This document shows positions 17,993-26,564 of a stretch of DNA of 64,000 nt, one piece after another (positions within the stretch are counted from its first letter, which is position 1; each line of letters begins with the position of its first letter). Both the position numbers and the translations under genes were made by a program. Origin of the DNA: Acidicapsa dinghuensis (lineage in GTDB: Bacteria; Acidobacteriota; Terriglobia; Terriglobales; Acidobacteriaceae). A model generated the notes under the pieces. The model worked only from the letters and a program-made list of their open reading frames with translations. It was not told the origin of the DNA and searched no databases. The stretch covers positions 916,768 through 980,767 of the forward strand of contig NZ_JAGSYH010000002.1 of assembly GCF_025685685.1 (NCBI RefSeq). Direction: 5' to 3'.

Positions 17993-18069
17993 AGTTCATG
18001 AATCAATCCTGTCTTAATTGTTCACCATTCAGCACAGGAGGATCTTTTCCGTTTATATACCGGCATACC

Positions 18070-18795
18070 CTATCTTCCCGCCGCAACTGCCGCCATGCTC
18101 TCCTGTTGCAACAGACGCACGGCTTCACGCACATCGTCCGTCAGCACTATCCGGTGCGAAGGGTCTTCTTTCGGATGCTGAGAAAGCGATCCATGCAGGC
18201 AGGTAATGCCCGTCCGCCTCACCACCTGGGCGAGATTTCCCAGCCTCAGCCCGCCCCCTGCCATGATCTCGATACGTCCGGCGGCTTGTTCATGCAACTT
18301 CGCAAGCGCTGTCGAGCCCTCCAGCACATTCGCCGCGCCGCCTGAGGTCAGCAGAGTATCGGCGCCTGTCGCAATTACATCTTCAAGAGCCCGCTGTTGA
18401 TCGCCGATTTCATCAAACGCCCGATGAAACGTCACCCGCATCGGACGCGCCAGGGCCACCAACTCGCACGTGCGCTTCACGTCTACGTGTCCATCCGCCA
18501 GCAGCACGCCAACAACAATCGCTCCCGCCCCGGCAGCCTTGACCCGCAGAATCTCTTCCCGCATTTGCGCAAACTCGGCAACCGAATAGACAAAATCCCC
18601 AGCCCGCGGCCTCACCAGCACATGTACCGGAATCTTCACCGCTTGCAGCACGCTCTCCAGCAGCCGCAGCCGCGGAGAAACCCCGCCTACATGCAACTCC
18701 TCGCACAGCTCAATCCGGTCCGCGCCGCCAGCCTGACCGGCTTTCGCCGCGTCCAGGCTCTCCGCGCACAACTCAAAAAGAAACGACTTCCGCAT
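18070..18795 (-). CDS. CutC-family TIM-barrel protein, paralogue 2
   Basis: This 241-residue protein starts MRKSFLFELCAESLDAAKAG and has the same ordered motifs as the other copy: GGADRIELCEELHVGG, VLVRPRAGDFVYS, VTFHRAFDEI and TLLTSGGAANVLEG. The ATG at 18795 is chosen because the family alignment begins there; the longer frame to 18828 adds eleven unconserved residues. It is clearly diverged from paralogue 1, so the duplication is old or the genes arrived separately. It lies upstream of the GH92 gene on the same strand with a 306-base gap. Confidence 0.88.
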   Translation of the reverse strand: MRKSFLFELCAESLDAAKAGQAGGADRIELCEELHVGGVSPRLRLLESVLQAVKIPVHVLVRPRAGDFVYSVAEFAQMREEILRVKAAGAGAIVVGVLLADGHVDVKRTCELVALARPMRVTFHRAFDEIGDQQRALEDVIATGADTLLTSGGAANVLEGSTALAKLHEQAAGRIEIMAGGGLRLGNLAQVVRRTGITCLHGSLSQHPKEDPSHRIVLTDDVREAVRLLQQESMAAVAAGR

Positions 18796-18985
18796 CAAAC
18801 ACTCGACGAGCCGCAACCGCAGACACACTCTACTTTCCAGGCCCGGTGAAAATTGAAATCCCTTTCGATCTAAGCCGCCCGCATCGTCACTGTCAAGGAC
18901 AATAGGCCTAGATCGCGCCGAGCCGTCTCCTTAGATTCACCGGCATCTTAGGATTCGAAACGCCTGACTCTGTCTCGAATGAAAT

Positions 18986-19480
18986 TTAGTGTCCTGAGTG
19001 ATAAGGATGATTGTGCAGAATTGTGAAAGCGCGATACATCTGCTCAGCCATTACCAGCCGCGCCAGATCGTGAGCCAGCGTCATCGGGCCAAGGGACAAC
19101 AGCATACCCAAAGAGCTCTCACGTACGCGCGCCAACGCTGTTTCGCTCCAGCCATCTGCCGGACCTATCGCAAAAACCAGGTGCTGCGCTCCGTTATCGC
19201 GGCGCGTACCCACCCATGCGGCAAACTCTTCCGAACGAAGCTGCCGTCCCCGGCTGTCCAGCAGCACTGGAATCGGCGCAGCGCGCGATATTTTGCCGGA
19301 TGATTTGGTCCCTGCAATCCAATCAAGGAATGCTGCCTCTGTCGCGAACCCTTGCATCTGGCACTGCGCATACGGCTGCACGCGCTCAACATAGAGACGG
19401 ATCAGGGATTCATAGTCGGCTCGCTTCGCCGCGCGCGCTCCCGCAGATTTCGATCCGATGTGGGCAAGAGTAATCAGCAT
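18986..19480 (-). CDS. rlmH: 23S rRNA pseudouridine(1915) N3-methyltransferase RlmH
   Basis: RlmH methylates pseudouridine 1915 in helix 69 of 23S rRNA, acting on assembled 70S ribosomes. The SPOUT knot is recognisable from VFAIGPADGWSE through LGMLLSLGPMTLAHDLARLV, and the C-terminus AEQMYRAFTILHNHPYHSGH is diagnostic. The ATG at 19480 gives 164 residues, close to the usual 155-160; the longer frame to 19525 has no ribosome site. It is the last gene of the nadD-rsfS-rlmH cluster, which is common in bacteria. Confidence 0.93.
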   Translation of the reverse strand: MLITLAHIGSKSAGARAAKRADYESLIRLYVERVQPYAQCQMQGFATEAAFLDWIAGTKSSGKISRAAPIPVLLDSRGRQLRSEEFAAWVGTRRDNGAQHLVFAIGPADGWSETALARVRESSLGMLLSLGPMTLAHDLARLVMAEQMYRAFTILHNHPYHSGH

Positions 19481-19620
19481 CGACTGCGCCGTTGGCCGGC
19501 AAGCCATTGAACCGCAGGCCTTCATGGAGACCGGTTGAGGTCATTCCCGAAGGCCTTTCTGGAAAGTGAAGGCCTGTCTAAAAAGTGACGGCCCATCTGG
19601 AAACTCGCGCCAGCGAAAAT

Positions 19621-20562
19621 CTATCGCCGTTTTACAGCCTTCTTGGCCGCTTTCTTAATGGCAGCCTTTTTAGCGGGAGCCTTCTTCACAGACTTCTTAG
19701 CTGCTTTTTTCACCGGAGTTTTCTTCGCTGCAGTCTTCTTGACTGCCTTCTTAGCCGCCTTCTTGACTGCCTTTTTCGCTGCGGTCTTCTTCGCGGCCTT
19801 CTTTACCGCTTTCTTCGCCGGTTTTTTGGTGCCCTTCTTGGCAGCGCTCGCCGCTACATCAACCGAAGCGGACGCGTCCGGATCCTCGCATCTCACGATT
19901 GGCGGTTGAGCGCCAAAGTTCGGAGGTGCTTCTGCTCCTGCCATCACCACGCCACTGGTGTTGCGAAGGATCGGCGGCCCTGCGCCCTCTACCTTCAGCG
20001 GTTCGATGGGCAGTTTAGCCGCTGCCGTATCGCTCGAACCACTTGCGGCATTGGCTGCGTTGTTGACACGTCGGATAACCACGTTGGAGTCTCCTTTGGA
20101 CGATTTCTGTGGCTGCGCGGGGATAGACTTCGCGCTTGATGCAGGGGAACTCTTGCGTACGGCGCGCGTTTTCTTTGCCAGAACATCACGCAACTCAGCC
20201 TCAAGCTCGGCCGGAGTCAACGGCCGGGCCGATTTGCGCAGGCGCTCGATGTCGTAAAAGGCGCGCTTTTCCGAGAGAAAGACGTGTATGACGAGATCGA
20301 CGTAATCAAGCAGAATCCACTCGGCCTGCCGCCGTCCCTCAACCGAGGTCGGATATACCCCAAACTCGCGCTTCAGCCGCATCTCAATCTCATCGGCGAT
20401 GGCAAGCACCTGGCGATCGTTCGTCGCCGAGGTGATTAGAAAAAAGTCGGCCAGGCCTGAGTCAGCAGGATCGAGCTCGAGAATCCGTGTATCTTCGCCC
20501 TTCTTGTCTTCGCAGGCTGCTACGGCAGCCAGAAGCATTTGGCGTGTTTCCGGTGTTGGCAT
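19621..20562 (-). CDS. rsfS: Ribosomal silencing factor RsfS with histone-H1-like C-terminal tail
   Basis: Residues 1-125 are a normal RsfS/Iojap domain (LLAAVAACEDKKGEDTRIL, FFLITSATNDRQV, EGRRQAEWILLDYVDLVIH, FYDIERLR), which binds uL14 and blocks subunit joining. Family members usually end near there at 105-130 residues. This one continues to 313. Residues 126-240 form a Ser/Ala/Pro-rich linker, and residues 241-313 are almost entirely Lys and Ala in AAKKA/VKK repeats like eukaryotic H1 tails or bacterial Hc1-type proteins. The tail is in frame with no stop, and the codons for Lys and Ala vary, so it is not simple DNA slippage. It probably binds rRNA or DNA. Confidence 0.9.
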   Translation of the reverse strand: MPTPETRQMLLAAVAACEDKKGEDTRILELDPADSGLADFFLITSATNDRQVLAIADEIEMRLKREFGVYPTSVEGRRQAEWILLDYVDLVIHVFLSEKRAFYDIERLRKSARPLTPAELEAELRDVLAKKTRAVRKSSPASSAKSIPAQPQKSSKGDSNVVIRRVNNAANAASGSSDTAAAKLPIEPLKVEGAGPPILRNTSGVVMAGAEAPPNFGAQPPIVRCEDPDASASVDVAASAAKKGTKKPAKKAVKKAAKKTAAKKAVKKAAKKAVKKTAAKKTPVKKAAKKSVKKAPAKKAAIKKAAKKAVKRR

Positions 20563-20677
20563 CTTATGTATAAGTCCCTTTGTACCCGAAGAGGCACGAC
20601 CTATGTTAGCAGGAAGTTCAATGCGTACCTGAATGGAAACGGCTTACTAAGATGGACGGTCCTGAGGCGCGATCCGG

Positions 20678-21415
20678 CTATCCCTGGTAAAGCCCGTGCT
20701 CCCGGATATACGCGAGCACCGCCGGATCGATCAGCATCCGGCCCTGAGCATCCCCGCCGCCCGTCTGTCCGCCATCTTGCAGTTGACCGCGAAGCTCGGT
20801 CGCGCTGATCTCGTAATGCAGATCCGGCAGCACCGTCAGCGAAGATTCCCGCCCCGCTCCGTCGGTAATCCTGTACTGATGCGGCCTCCCCGGCATTGGT
20901 TCGCACGTAAGCCCTGCGGGCATGCAGCAGAAAAGATTCTCATTGCCGCTCTCTACCTCTTCGGTTGACGCGGGCCGCGAAGCCACAATCAATCTCGCTA
21001 CAAACGGAATCTCTGCCGCCTGGTGCCAGTGATGCAGCGTCCGGAATGAGTCGGCCCCCAGCAGCAGAAACAGTTCCGATCCTGCCGGCAGCATCTTTCG
21101 CAGCCGCCTCAGCGTGTCGATAGTGTAGTTCGCGCGTGTAGCTCCGGTCTCGCCCGGCTTTGGTGCATCCAGAAGCGAAACTTCAAAGCCCGGCTCCTGC
21201 GCGATCGCCAGGCGCGTCATGGCCACCCGATCATCAAAGTTGGCCGATGACCCAAGCGGCTTCAGCGGCTGCAGCCCGACCGGCGCAAACAGCACACGGT
21301 CCAGGGAAAGAGCCTCGCGGGCTGCACGGGCAATCGCTAGATGGCCCAGATGCGGCGGATCAAAACTGCCGCCAAAGAATGCGACTCGTCTCAGATCGGC
21401 AGGCGCACGGAGCAT
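20678..21415 (-). CDS. nadD: Nicotinate-nucleotide adenylyltransferase NadD
   Basis: NadD joins nicotinate mononucleotide and ATP to form deamido-NAD, a step common to de novo and salvage NAD synthesis. The nucleotidyltransferase motif FFGGSFDPPHLGHLA is at about residues 13-27, the central LLLGADSFRTLHHW is conserved, and EISATELRGQL near the C-terminus corresponds to the ISSTxIR motif. The length of 245 residues is slightly above average. AGGATATCC precedes the ATG. It heads the nadD-rsfS-rlmH cluster. Confidence 0.94.
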   Translation of the reverse strand: MLRAPADLRRVAFFGGSFDPPHLGHLAIARAAREALSLDRVLFAPVGLQPLKPLGSSANFDDRVAMTRLAIAQEPGFEVSLLDAPKPGETGATRANYTIDTLRRLRKMLPAGSELFLLLGADSFRTLHHWHQAAEIPFVARLIVASRPASTEEVESGNENLFCCMPAGLTCEPMPGRPHQYRITDGAGRESSLTVLPDLHYEISATELRGQLQDGGQTGGGDAQGRMLIDPAVLAYIREHGLYQG

Positions 21416-21508
21416 GGGGATATCCTAGCCCACCCGAAAACCCGGAATACCATCGGCAATGAAACCGTTCTCCGACTCAAAAGGTAACAGGTAGCGGCAA
21501 CCGATTCC

Positions 21509-21547
21509 AAATTCGTGATTTGAAATCATTTCAAACGAAATTCGTGA
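21509..21547. promoter_or_regulatory. 17-bp palindrome between direct repeats upstream of a diguanylate cyclase
   Basis: TTTGAAAT-C-ATTTCAAA (21519-21535) is a perfect 8-1-8 inverted repeat. It is flanked on both sides by the ten-base direct repeat AAATTCGTGA, at 21509-21518 and 21538-21547. A weak promoter-like pair, TTGACG (21557-21562) and TACAAT (21583-21588) with a long 20-base spacer, follows. This looks like a repressor or activator site for the cyclase gene. Confidence 0.45.
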
Positions 21548-21609
21548 CGATTTTCCTTGACGAACTCTAGTAACCAATGGCTTACAATTGGACAACCAAC
21601 CGATTACCA

Positions 21610-22905
21610 ATGTCACTTCTCACGTGGTTCGATCCCCGTACGCTTTACGGCTGTCAGTGCATGCTGGCGGTGATGTTCGCCATCCTATTTCTCTGGATGG
21701 GCCGGGCATTCCCCTCGGTGCGCGGCGTCAAGTCGATGGCGCTGGCCTTTGTGTTAGGTATTCCCTGCACATTTTTCCTGATGGGCAGAGGCCATATTCC
21801 GGACTGGCTTTCCGTAATCGTGGCAAACCTGTTGGCAGCCACCTGTTTTCTGCTTGTTTATGACGGCATCCTGCGATTCGTCGGTGGCCGACGGCAGCTC
21901 GGATTGCTTTGCGCCATCTCCGCCGCCGCTCTCTGCGTGGTCGTCTACTTCAGCGAAATAAAGCACGATATCGTTCCGCGAATCGTCGCCATGGGCATCG
22001 CGACAGCCACCATCCGCGCCTTTACCGCGTGGGAACTGCTACGGATCGCTGGATGGAAGTGGCCGGGACGGAACGATCTTCGTGCCCGCTCCTCAGCCTC
22101 AGGTAATGAGTCGCGAAAAGTCATCCCCATGCCGCACGTAAACCGCAGCGCCATGCGCTTTTTCGGTGGCTTCCTCGCCATGCTCTCCGCTCTTGGCGTA
22201 TCGCGTGTCGTGCTGACAATGATCCACGGCGCGCCACAGGATTTCATGCAGCGCGATTCGGTTCAGATTTCCACCATGCTGATGAACGTCGCGTACATCG
22301 GCGTCTATGGCCTCTGCTTCCTGACCATGGCCGGTCAGGAGCTCATCCTGCGTAGCCAGGAAGAATCAGAAAAAGACGCGCTATCCGGCGTACTCAATCG
22401 CCGAGGCATTGAGGCCCGGCTTTCGACCGAGCTCAAGCGCTGCAGCCGCAGCATGATGAAGCTGAGCATCGCCCTCGTCGATATCGATCACTTCAAGCGC
22501 CTCAACGATGCCCACGGCCATGCCGCCGGTGACGCTGCGATCCGTCAGGTGGCCGCTGCCATCGGCTTCAGTCTGCGTGATGCCGATTATCTGGGCCGCT
22601 ACGGCGGCGACGAGTTCCTCGTCATTCTTCCCATGACCGCCTGCCATCAGGCCGAGATTGCAACCGCGCGCTTTCGCCGTGCGGTCGGCACGCTTCAGCT
22701 TGGCAGCTATCCCGGCCTCACCCTCAGCGTGGGCCTCACCGAGGCAAGCCCCGAAGACGACGCCATCAGCCTCATCGCGCGAGCCGACTCCGCTCTCTAC
22801 CGTGCGAAGAGCGATGGCCGCAACTGTACTCGTTCCGCCGTACCCTCCAGCACCTATCCCGTCATTCCCATCACGCAGCCTGTGCGTGTCCAGGCGCAGT
22901 CGTAG
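21610..22905 (+). CDS. Membrane-anchored GGDEF diguanylate cyclase
   Basis: This protein should make cyclic di-GMP from two GTP. The N-terminal 190 residues contain about six hydrophobic helices (MLAVMFAILFLWMG, ALAFVLGIPCTFFLMG, VIVANLLAATCFLLVY and others), a membrane sensor of no named type that I can assign. The C-terminal GGDEF domain starts at DALSGVLNRRGIEAR, has the metal-binding ALVDIDHFKRLND and the active-site GRYGGDEFLVILP. I chose the ATG at 21610 because a possible -10 box lies at 21583-21588; an in-frame ATG at 21577 is the alternative. No EAL domain is present. Confidence 0.85.
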   Translation: MSLLTWFDPRTLYGCQCMLAVMFAILFLWMGRAFPSVRGVKSMALAFVLGIPCTFFLMGRGHIPDWLSVIVANLLAATCFLLVYDGILRFVGGRRQLGLLCAISAAALCVVVYFSEIKHDIVPRIVAMGIATATIRAFTAWELLRIAGWKWPGRNDLRARSSASGNESRKVIPMPHVNRSAMRFFGGFLAMLSALGVSRVVLTMIHGAPQDFMQRDSVQISTMLMNVAYIGVYGLCFLTMAGQELILRSQEESEKDALSGVLNRRGIEARLSTELKRCSRSMMKLSIALVDIDHFKRLNDAHGHAAGDAAIRQVAAAIGFSLRDADYLGRYGGDEFLVILPMTACHQAEIATARFRRAVGTLQLGSYPGLTLSVGLTEASPEDDAISLIARADSALYRAKSDGRNCTRSAVPSSTYPVIPITQPVRVQAQS

Positions 22906-22955
22906 CGTCTCCCCGATTGCGCTTTACCGCAAGACAAGCTGCTAGCATCAGAACT

Positions 22956-23357
22956 ATGCGGTACTTGGTTTCCCTGTTGGCAGTCGCCGGATTCGTGGTT
23001 TCGATATTAGCGTTTCAGGTTCACTACTCCACCACCACAGCACCCTGCGACATCAATGAGAAATGGGACTGCGGCATCGTCAATCATTCGCCCTTCGCCA
23101 TGATCGGCCCCGTGCCTGTCGCTGCCCTCGGAATCGCCGGATACGCACTTCTGGCCTTTCTCGGCTTCCGCCGCCACAAGCGCCTGCTCATCACAGCCAT
23201 CGTCCCGGCCTTCGGCTACTCCATCTACCTCACCAGCATTGAAAAGTTCGCGTTGTCTGTCTGGTGCGTCTACTGCGTGACATCTCTCGGCATCATCTGC
23301 CTGCTGACGCTGCTCGCTCTAGCCTGGCAGTTCTTCCCCGATCGAAAGAAACCATGA
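22956..23357 (+). CDS. Vitamin K epoxide reductase (VKOR) family protein
   Basis: This 133-residue, four-helix membrane protein should reoxidise a DsbA-like partner using quinone. The redox-active WCVYC motif lies in the last helix region, and the loop pair of cysteines is in TAPCDINEKWDCGIVNHS, which also carries the conserved Ser/Pro segment. The ATG at 22956 gives a clean N-terminal helix; the frame open to 22917 begins at TTG and is not needed. The stop overlaps the start of the DinB-like gene as ATGA, indicating translational coupling. No fused thioredoxin domain is present. Confidence 0.87.
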   Translation: MRYLVSLLAVAGFVVSILAFQVHYSTTTAPCDINEKWDCGIVNHSPFAMIGPVPVAALGIAGYALLAFLGFRRHKRLLITAIVPAFGYSIYLTSIEKFALSVWCVYCVTSLGIICLLTLLALAWQFFPDRKKP

Positions 23358-23800
23358 AAGAACTCAGCGCAAAACTCTTGCAAACGATAGACAGAGCCGA
23401 GCCCTCGCTACGCGCTGTGAGCGAATCGGAAAGTGAAACTCCGGCGTTGGCCGGCGGATGGTCGCGCAAGCAGTTGGTATGCCACCTGATCGACTCAGCC
23501 TCCAACAACCATCAGCGATTCGTCCGCACCGCACTGGTAGGTGAGCTCGCCTTTCCCCGCTACGATCAGGACGGCAGCGTCCGCATCCAATCCCCAAACA
23601 AGGCTGGCTGGTCCCTGCTCGTCGATCTCTGGGCAGCCTACAACCGTTATCTGGCGCATGTTATCGCGCATTTGCCGGAGGAGAGCCTCAACGCCCTCTG
23701 CCGCATCGGCGACGGAGAACCCGTCACCCTGCGCTTTCTCGCGGAAGATTACCTGGCCCACCTCAAGCATCATCTGCAACAGATAGGCCTCGCGAAGTGA
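23354..23800 (+). CDS. DinB-like four-helix protein
   Basis: This 148-residue protein has the DinB-superfamily pattern: GGWSRKQLVCHLIDSASNN with a metal-ligand His at about residue 48, and a C-terminal LAEDYLAHLKHHLQQIGL with two further histidines. Family members bind a divalent metal; many act as thiol-dependent S-transferases, but the substrate here is unknown. Its ATG overlaps the VKOR stop codon (ATGA), so the pair is translated together, which may hint at a thiol-related role. It ends eight bases before a convergent permease gene. Confidence 0.8.
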   Translation: MKELSAKLLQTIDRAEPSLRAVSESESETPALAGGWSRKQLVCHLIDSASNNHQRFVRTALVGELAFPRYDQDGSVRIQSPNKAGWSLLVDLWAAYNRYLAHVIAHLPEESLNALCRIGDGEPVTLRFLAEDYLAHLKHHLQQIGLAK

Positions 23801-23807
23801 ACCAGCC

Positions 23808-26513
23808 CTAGTTACTCCGCAGCGCTTGCATCGGATGAATCCGCGAAGCCCGCCGCGCCGGCAAATATCCGCTCAGCAGCGCAATAGCAATCAGACTCGC
23901 AGCCATCGCAACGTAAGCCACCGGATCCCAGGGCGAAGTATCGAAGAGCAGCGAAGCAATCAGCCGGGCAACACCCAGCGAAGCCACTGTGCCCAACGCC
24001 AGCCCCGCCAGAGCCATCCGCAGGGTCTGCCACAGCACATCGCGCTGCACCCGCCCCGTAGTAGCTCCAAGCGCCATTCGCACCCCAATCTCCTGAGTCT
24101 TCTGCGTAATCGAGTACGAGATCACGCCATAAATCCCCAGCGCCGCCAGTAGAATGCCCAGCGTGGCAAAGATCGTCACCAGTAGCACAAAGAATCGCCG
24201 CGGCGATACCGAGTGATCCACCAGTGTGCGCAGCGGCCGGAACTCCGACGCAGGCTGCGATGGGTTGAGACTGCGCAGCGCCGCAAGCACCTCCGCTTGA
24301 TTCACAATCGAGTCCAGCGAGCGCACGATAAGATTCGCACCTTCGACATCCGAGTTCTGCGTCATCGGCACGTAAATCGTTGGACTGGATTCCTGTTCGA
24401 GGCTGCTTTCGCGTACATCAGCAACGACGCCAATAATGCGGTCCGAATTCTTGCTGGTCGCGTGCGCAAGCTTGCCGACAGGGTCTTCGCCCGGCCATTC
24501 GCGGCGGGCCGCAGCCTGGTTGATGATCAGTACGTGCTGATCGCTCGGCGCATCATGCCAAGTGAAGTCGCGGCCTGCGACAAGGCGCATACCCATCGCT
24601 TGCAGATAGCCCGGCGTCACCAGATAGACAAGCGCGCCCCTATCCGCGTCCTTCGCGTGATAGCGGCCATCAGATTCAAGTCCCCATTCCCGGTTGCGAT
24701 CCAGCGGCAGCAGATCCGTCACACCCACCGCTTGCACACCGGGCAGCGCGCTGACCTTGTCGATCTCAGCCTTGAGAATATTGGTTCTCTGGATGAGTTG
24801 ATCGTTGTTGTTCGCCGGAGGCAGATCGATCTGCATCGCGACGGCATGGGCAGGCTTGAAGCCAAGATCGACGTCGAGCACGCGGAGGAAGCTGCGGAGG
24901 AGTAACCCGGCGCCGACGAGGAGCACACAGGCCAGTGCGACCTCGGAGATCACCAGCGTCGACCGGAACCGCTCATGACTGCGGCCTGCGGCCATACCCG
25001 ATGCATTGTCCTTGATCGCCTCCTGAAGATTCACGCCCGACATGCGCAGCGCCGGAGCCAGCCCAAACAAAATGCCGGTAGCAATCGCAATCAGCAGCGT
25101 CCACGCCAGCGATTCCAGATCCACATGCATCGTCGCCAGCAACGGCAGCGAAATCGAGCTCTGGTGCGCGAGTTCATACACGATCGCGTAAGCAAATCCA
25201 AAGCCCAGAACCGACCCCGCCGCCGAGAGAATCAGACTCTCGGTCAGCAGTTGCCGTATAAGCCGCCCGCGCCCAGCGCCGAGAGCGCGCCGCATCGCAA
25301 ACTCCTTGCCTCGCGTGGCTGCCCGGCTCAACTGCAGATTCGACAGATTCACGCATACAATCAGCAGAATCAACCCGACAGCACACCACAGCACCACCAG
25401 CGATCGCCGCAGCTTACCGGCCACATGATCCTTCAGCGTCGAGAGATCCGAAGCATAGTCGTAGTACCAGTCCTGATGCTGCGTCTTCATTAACGGGAAG
25501 AGCCGGTTGGCCTCATCTTGCGCCTGAGCCTCGGTCACCCCCGGCTTCAACCGCCCGACCATCGCCAGCGTATTGCCCCAGGTCTTCCAGTAATCCATCA
25601 CGACGGGCACAAACAGATCGACCTTCTTGCCTGGAGAAAACACCGCCCCAAAATCGAAGCTCGCAGGCAACACGCCCACAATCGTCACCGGCCCATTTAC
25701 TCCGGCCGGGCTCGTATTGATCTCAACCGTCCTGCCAATCACGCCGGGATCTCCAGCAAACTGTGTCTTCCAGAAGTAGTAGCTCAGGATCGCCGCAGGC
25801 CGTCCGCCCTTCAGCGTTTCTTCGTTCGTAAAGTTGCGCCCCAGTGCAGGCGTCACGCCAAGCATCGGAAAGAAATTACCCGCAACCTCAACAGCGTCAA
25901 GCTGCCTCGGCTCGCCAACACCCGTCATCTTGTACTGCAGCGAACCATAAAACGTCTGATACGCCGTCACATCCTGAAACGACCGGTTGTTGCGCTGAAA
26001 CTCGCGATACACATCCACCGTGTATGTATCCGCCGAGAGCCCGCCCGCAGCGCGTATCTTCGCATCAAAGCTCTTGCCCGCCCGGAACCACACCAGTTGC
26101 TGCGCTTGCGGAAACGGCAGCGGCCGCAGCAGCATCGTATTCACGACGCTGAAGACAGCAGCATTTACACCCACTCCCAGCGCCAGCACCAGCACCGCAA
26201 TCGCAGTAAACGCAGGATTCTTGGCCAGCGTACGCAGCGTATACCGCGTGTCCTGCTGACACTCGGCGATGTAGTCGGTGATCCGTCGGCGTCGTTCCAT
26301 GTGCTCTCCTATGCGCTCGCCTGCTCTCTGCACAGCGAGTATGTTGCCAAACTGCTGTTCGGCTTCTTTACGTGCTGCCTCGGGACGCCAACCACACGCG
26401 ATCAATTCATCAATCTTGCAATCGATATGAAAGCGCAGCTCAGCCTTTATATCTGCCTTGTTGTCCTGACCGAGTAGCCGGTCATACCTGCGCCAGATAG
26501 GTGTTTTCTTCAT
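23808..26513 (-). CDS. ADOP-type ABC transporter permease, copy 1
   Basis: This 901-residue protein belongs to the acidobacterial duplicated orphan permease type. A cytoplasmic prefix (AELRFHIDCKIDELIACGW, then EAARKEAEQQFGNI) is followed by two tandem MacB/FtsX halves. Each half has an N-terminal helix (FTAIAVLVLALGVGVNAAVF in the first), a large periplasmic domain and three more helices, with the second half ending in ILLAALGIYGVISYS and GVRMALGATTGRV. It has no ATPase domain. In this family the partner ATPase is usually absent or distant. It is the last gene of the padR unit, with a 51-base gap to copy 2. Confidence 0.9.
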   Translation of the reverse strand: MKKTPIWRRYDRLLGQDNKADIKAELRFHIDCKIDELIACGWRPEAARKEAEQQFGNILAVQRAGERIGEHMERRRRITDYIAECQQDTRYTLRTLAKNPAFTAIAVLVLALGVGVNAAVFSVVNTMLLRPLPFPQAQQLVWFRAGKSFDAKIRAAGGLSADTYTVDVYREFQRNNRSFQDVTAYQTFYGSLQYKMTGVGEPRQLDAVEVAGNFFPMLGVTPALGRNFTNEETLKGGRPAAILSYYFWKTQFAGDPGVIGRTVEINTSPAGVNGPVTIVGVLPASFDFGAVFSPGKKVDLFVPVVMDYWKTWGNTLAMVGRLKPGVTEAQAQDEANRLFPLMKTQHQDWYYDYASDLSTLKDHVAGKLRRSLVVLWCAVGLILLIVCVNLSNLQLSRAATRGKEFAMRRALGAGRGRLIRQLLTESLILSAAGSVLGFGFAYAIVYELAHQSSISLPLLATMHVDLESLAWTLLIAIATGILFGLAPALRMSGVNLQEAIKDNASGMAAGRSHERFRSTLVISEVALACVLLVGAGLLLRSFLRVLDVDLGFKPAHAVAMQIDLPPANNNDQLIQRTNILKAEIDKVSALPGVQAVGVTDLLPLDRNREWGLESDGRYHAKDADRGALVYLVTPGYLQAMGMRLVAGRDFTWHDAPSDQHVLIINQAAARREWPGEDPVGKLAHATSKNSDRIIGVVADVRESSLEQESSPTIYVPMTQNSDVEGANLIVRSLDSIVNQAEVLAALRSLNPSQPASEFRPLRTLVDHSVSPRRFFVLLVTIFATLGILLAALGIYGVISYSITQKTQEIGVRMALGATTGRVQRDVLWQTLRMALAGLALGTVASLGVARLIASLLFDTSPWDPVAYVAMAASLIAIALLSGYLPARRASRIHPMQALRSN

Positions 26514-26564
26514 ACAAGTCCGGTCACCGCCGCATAGGGTATAGCTAACTACGCGGCGGCGCCG

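Noticed and set aside
15421..18006. The N-terminal extension of the GH92 frame between 17764 and 18006
   Set aside because: The Tat signal and ribosome site at 17763 show the true start; the extension contains the inverted repeat and no conserved residues.
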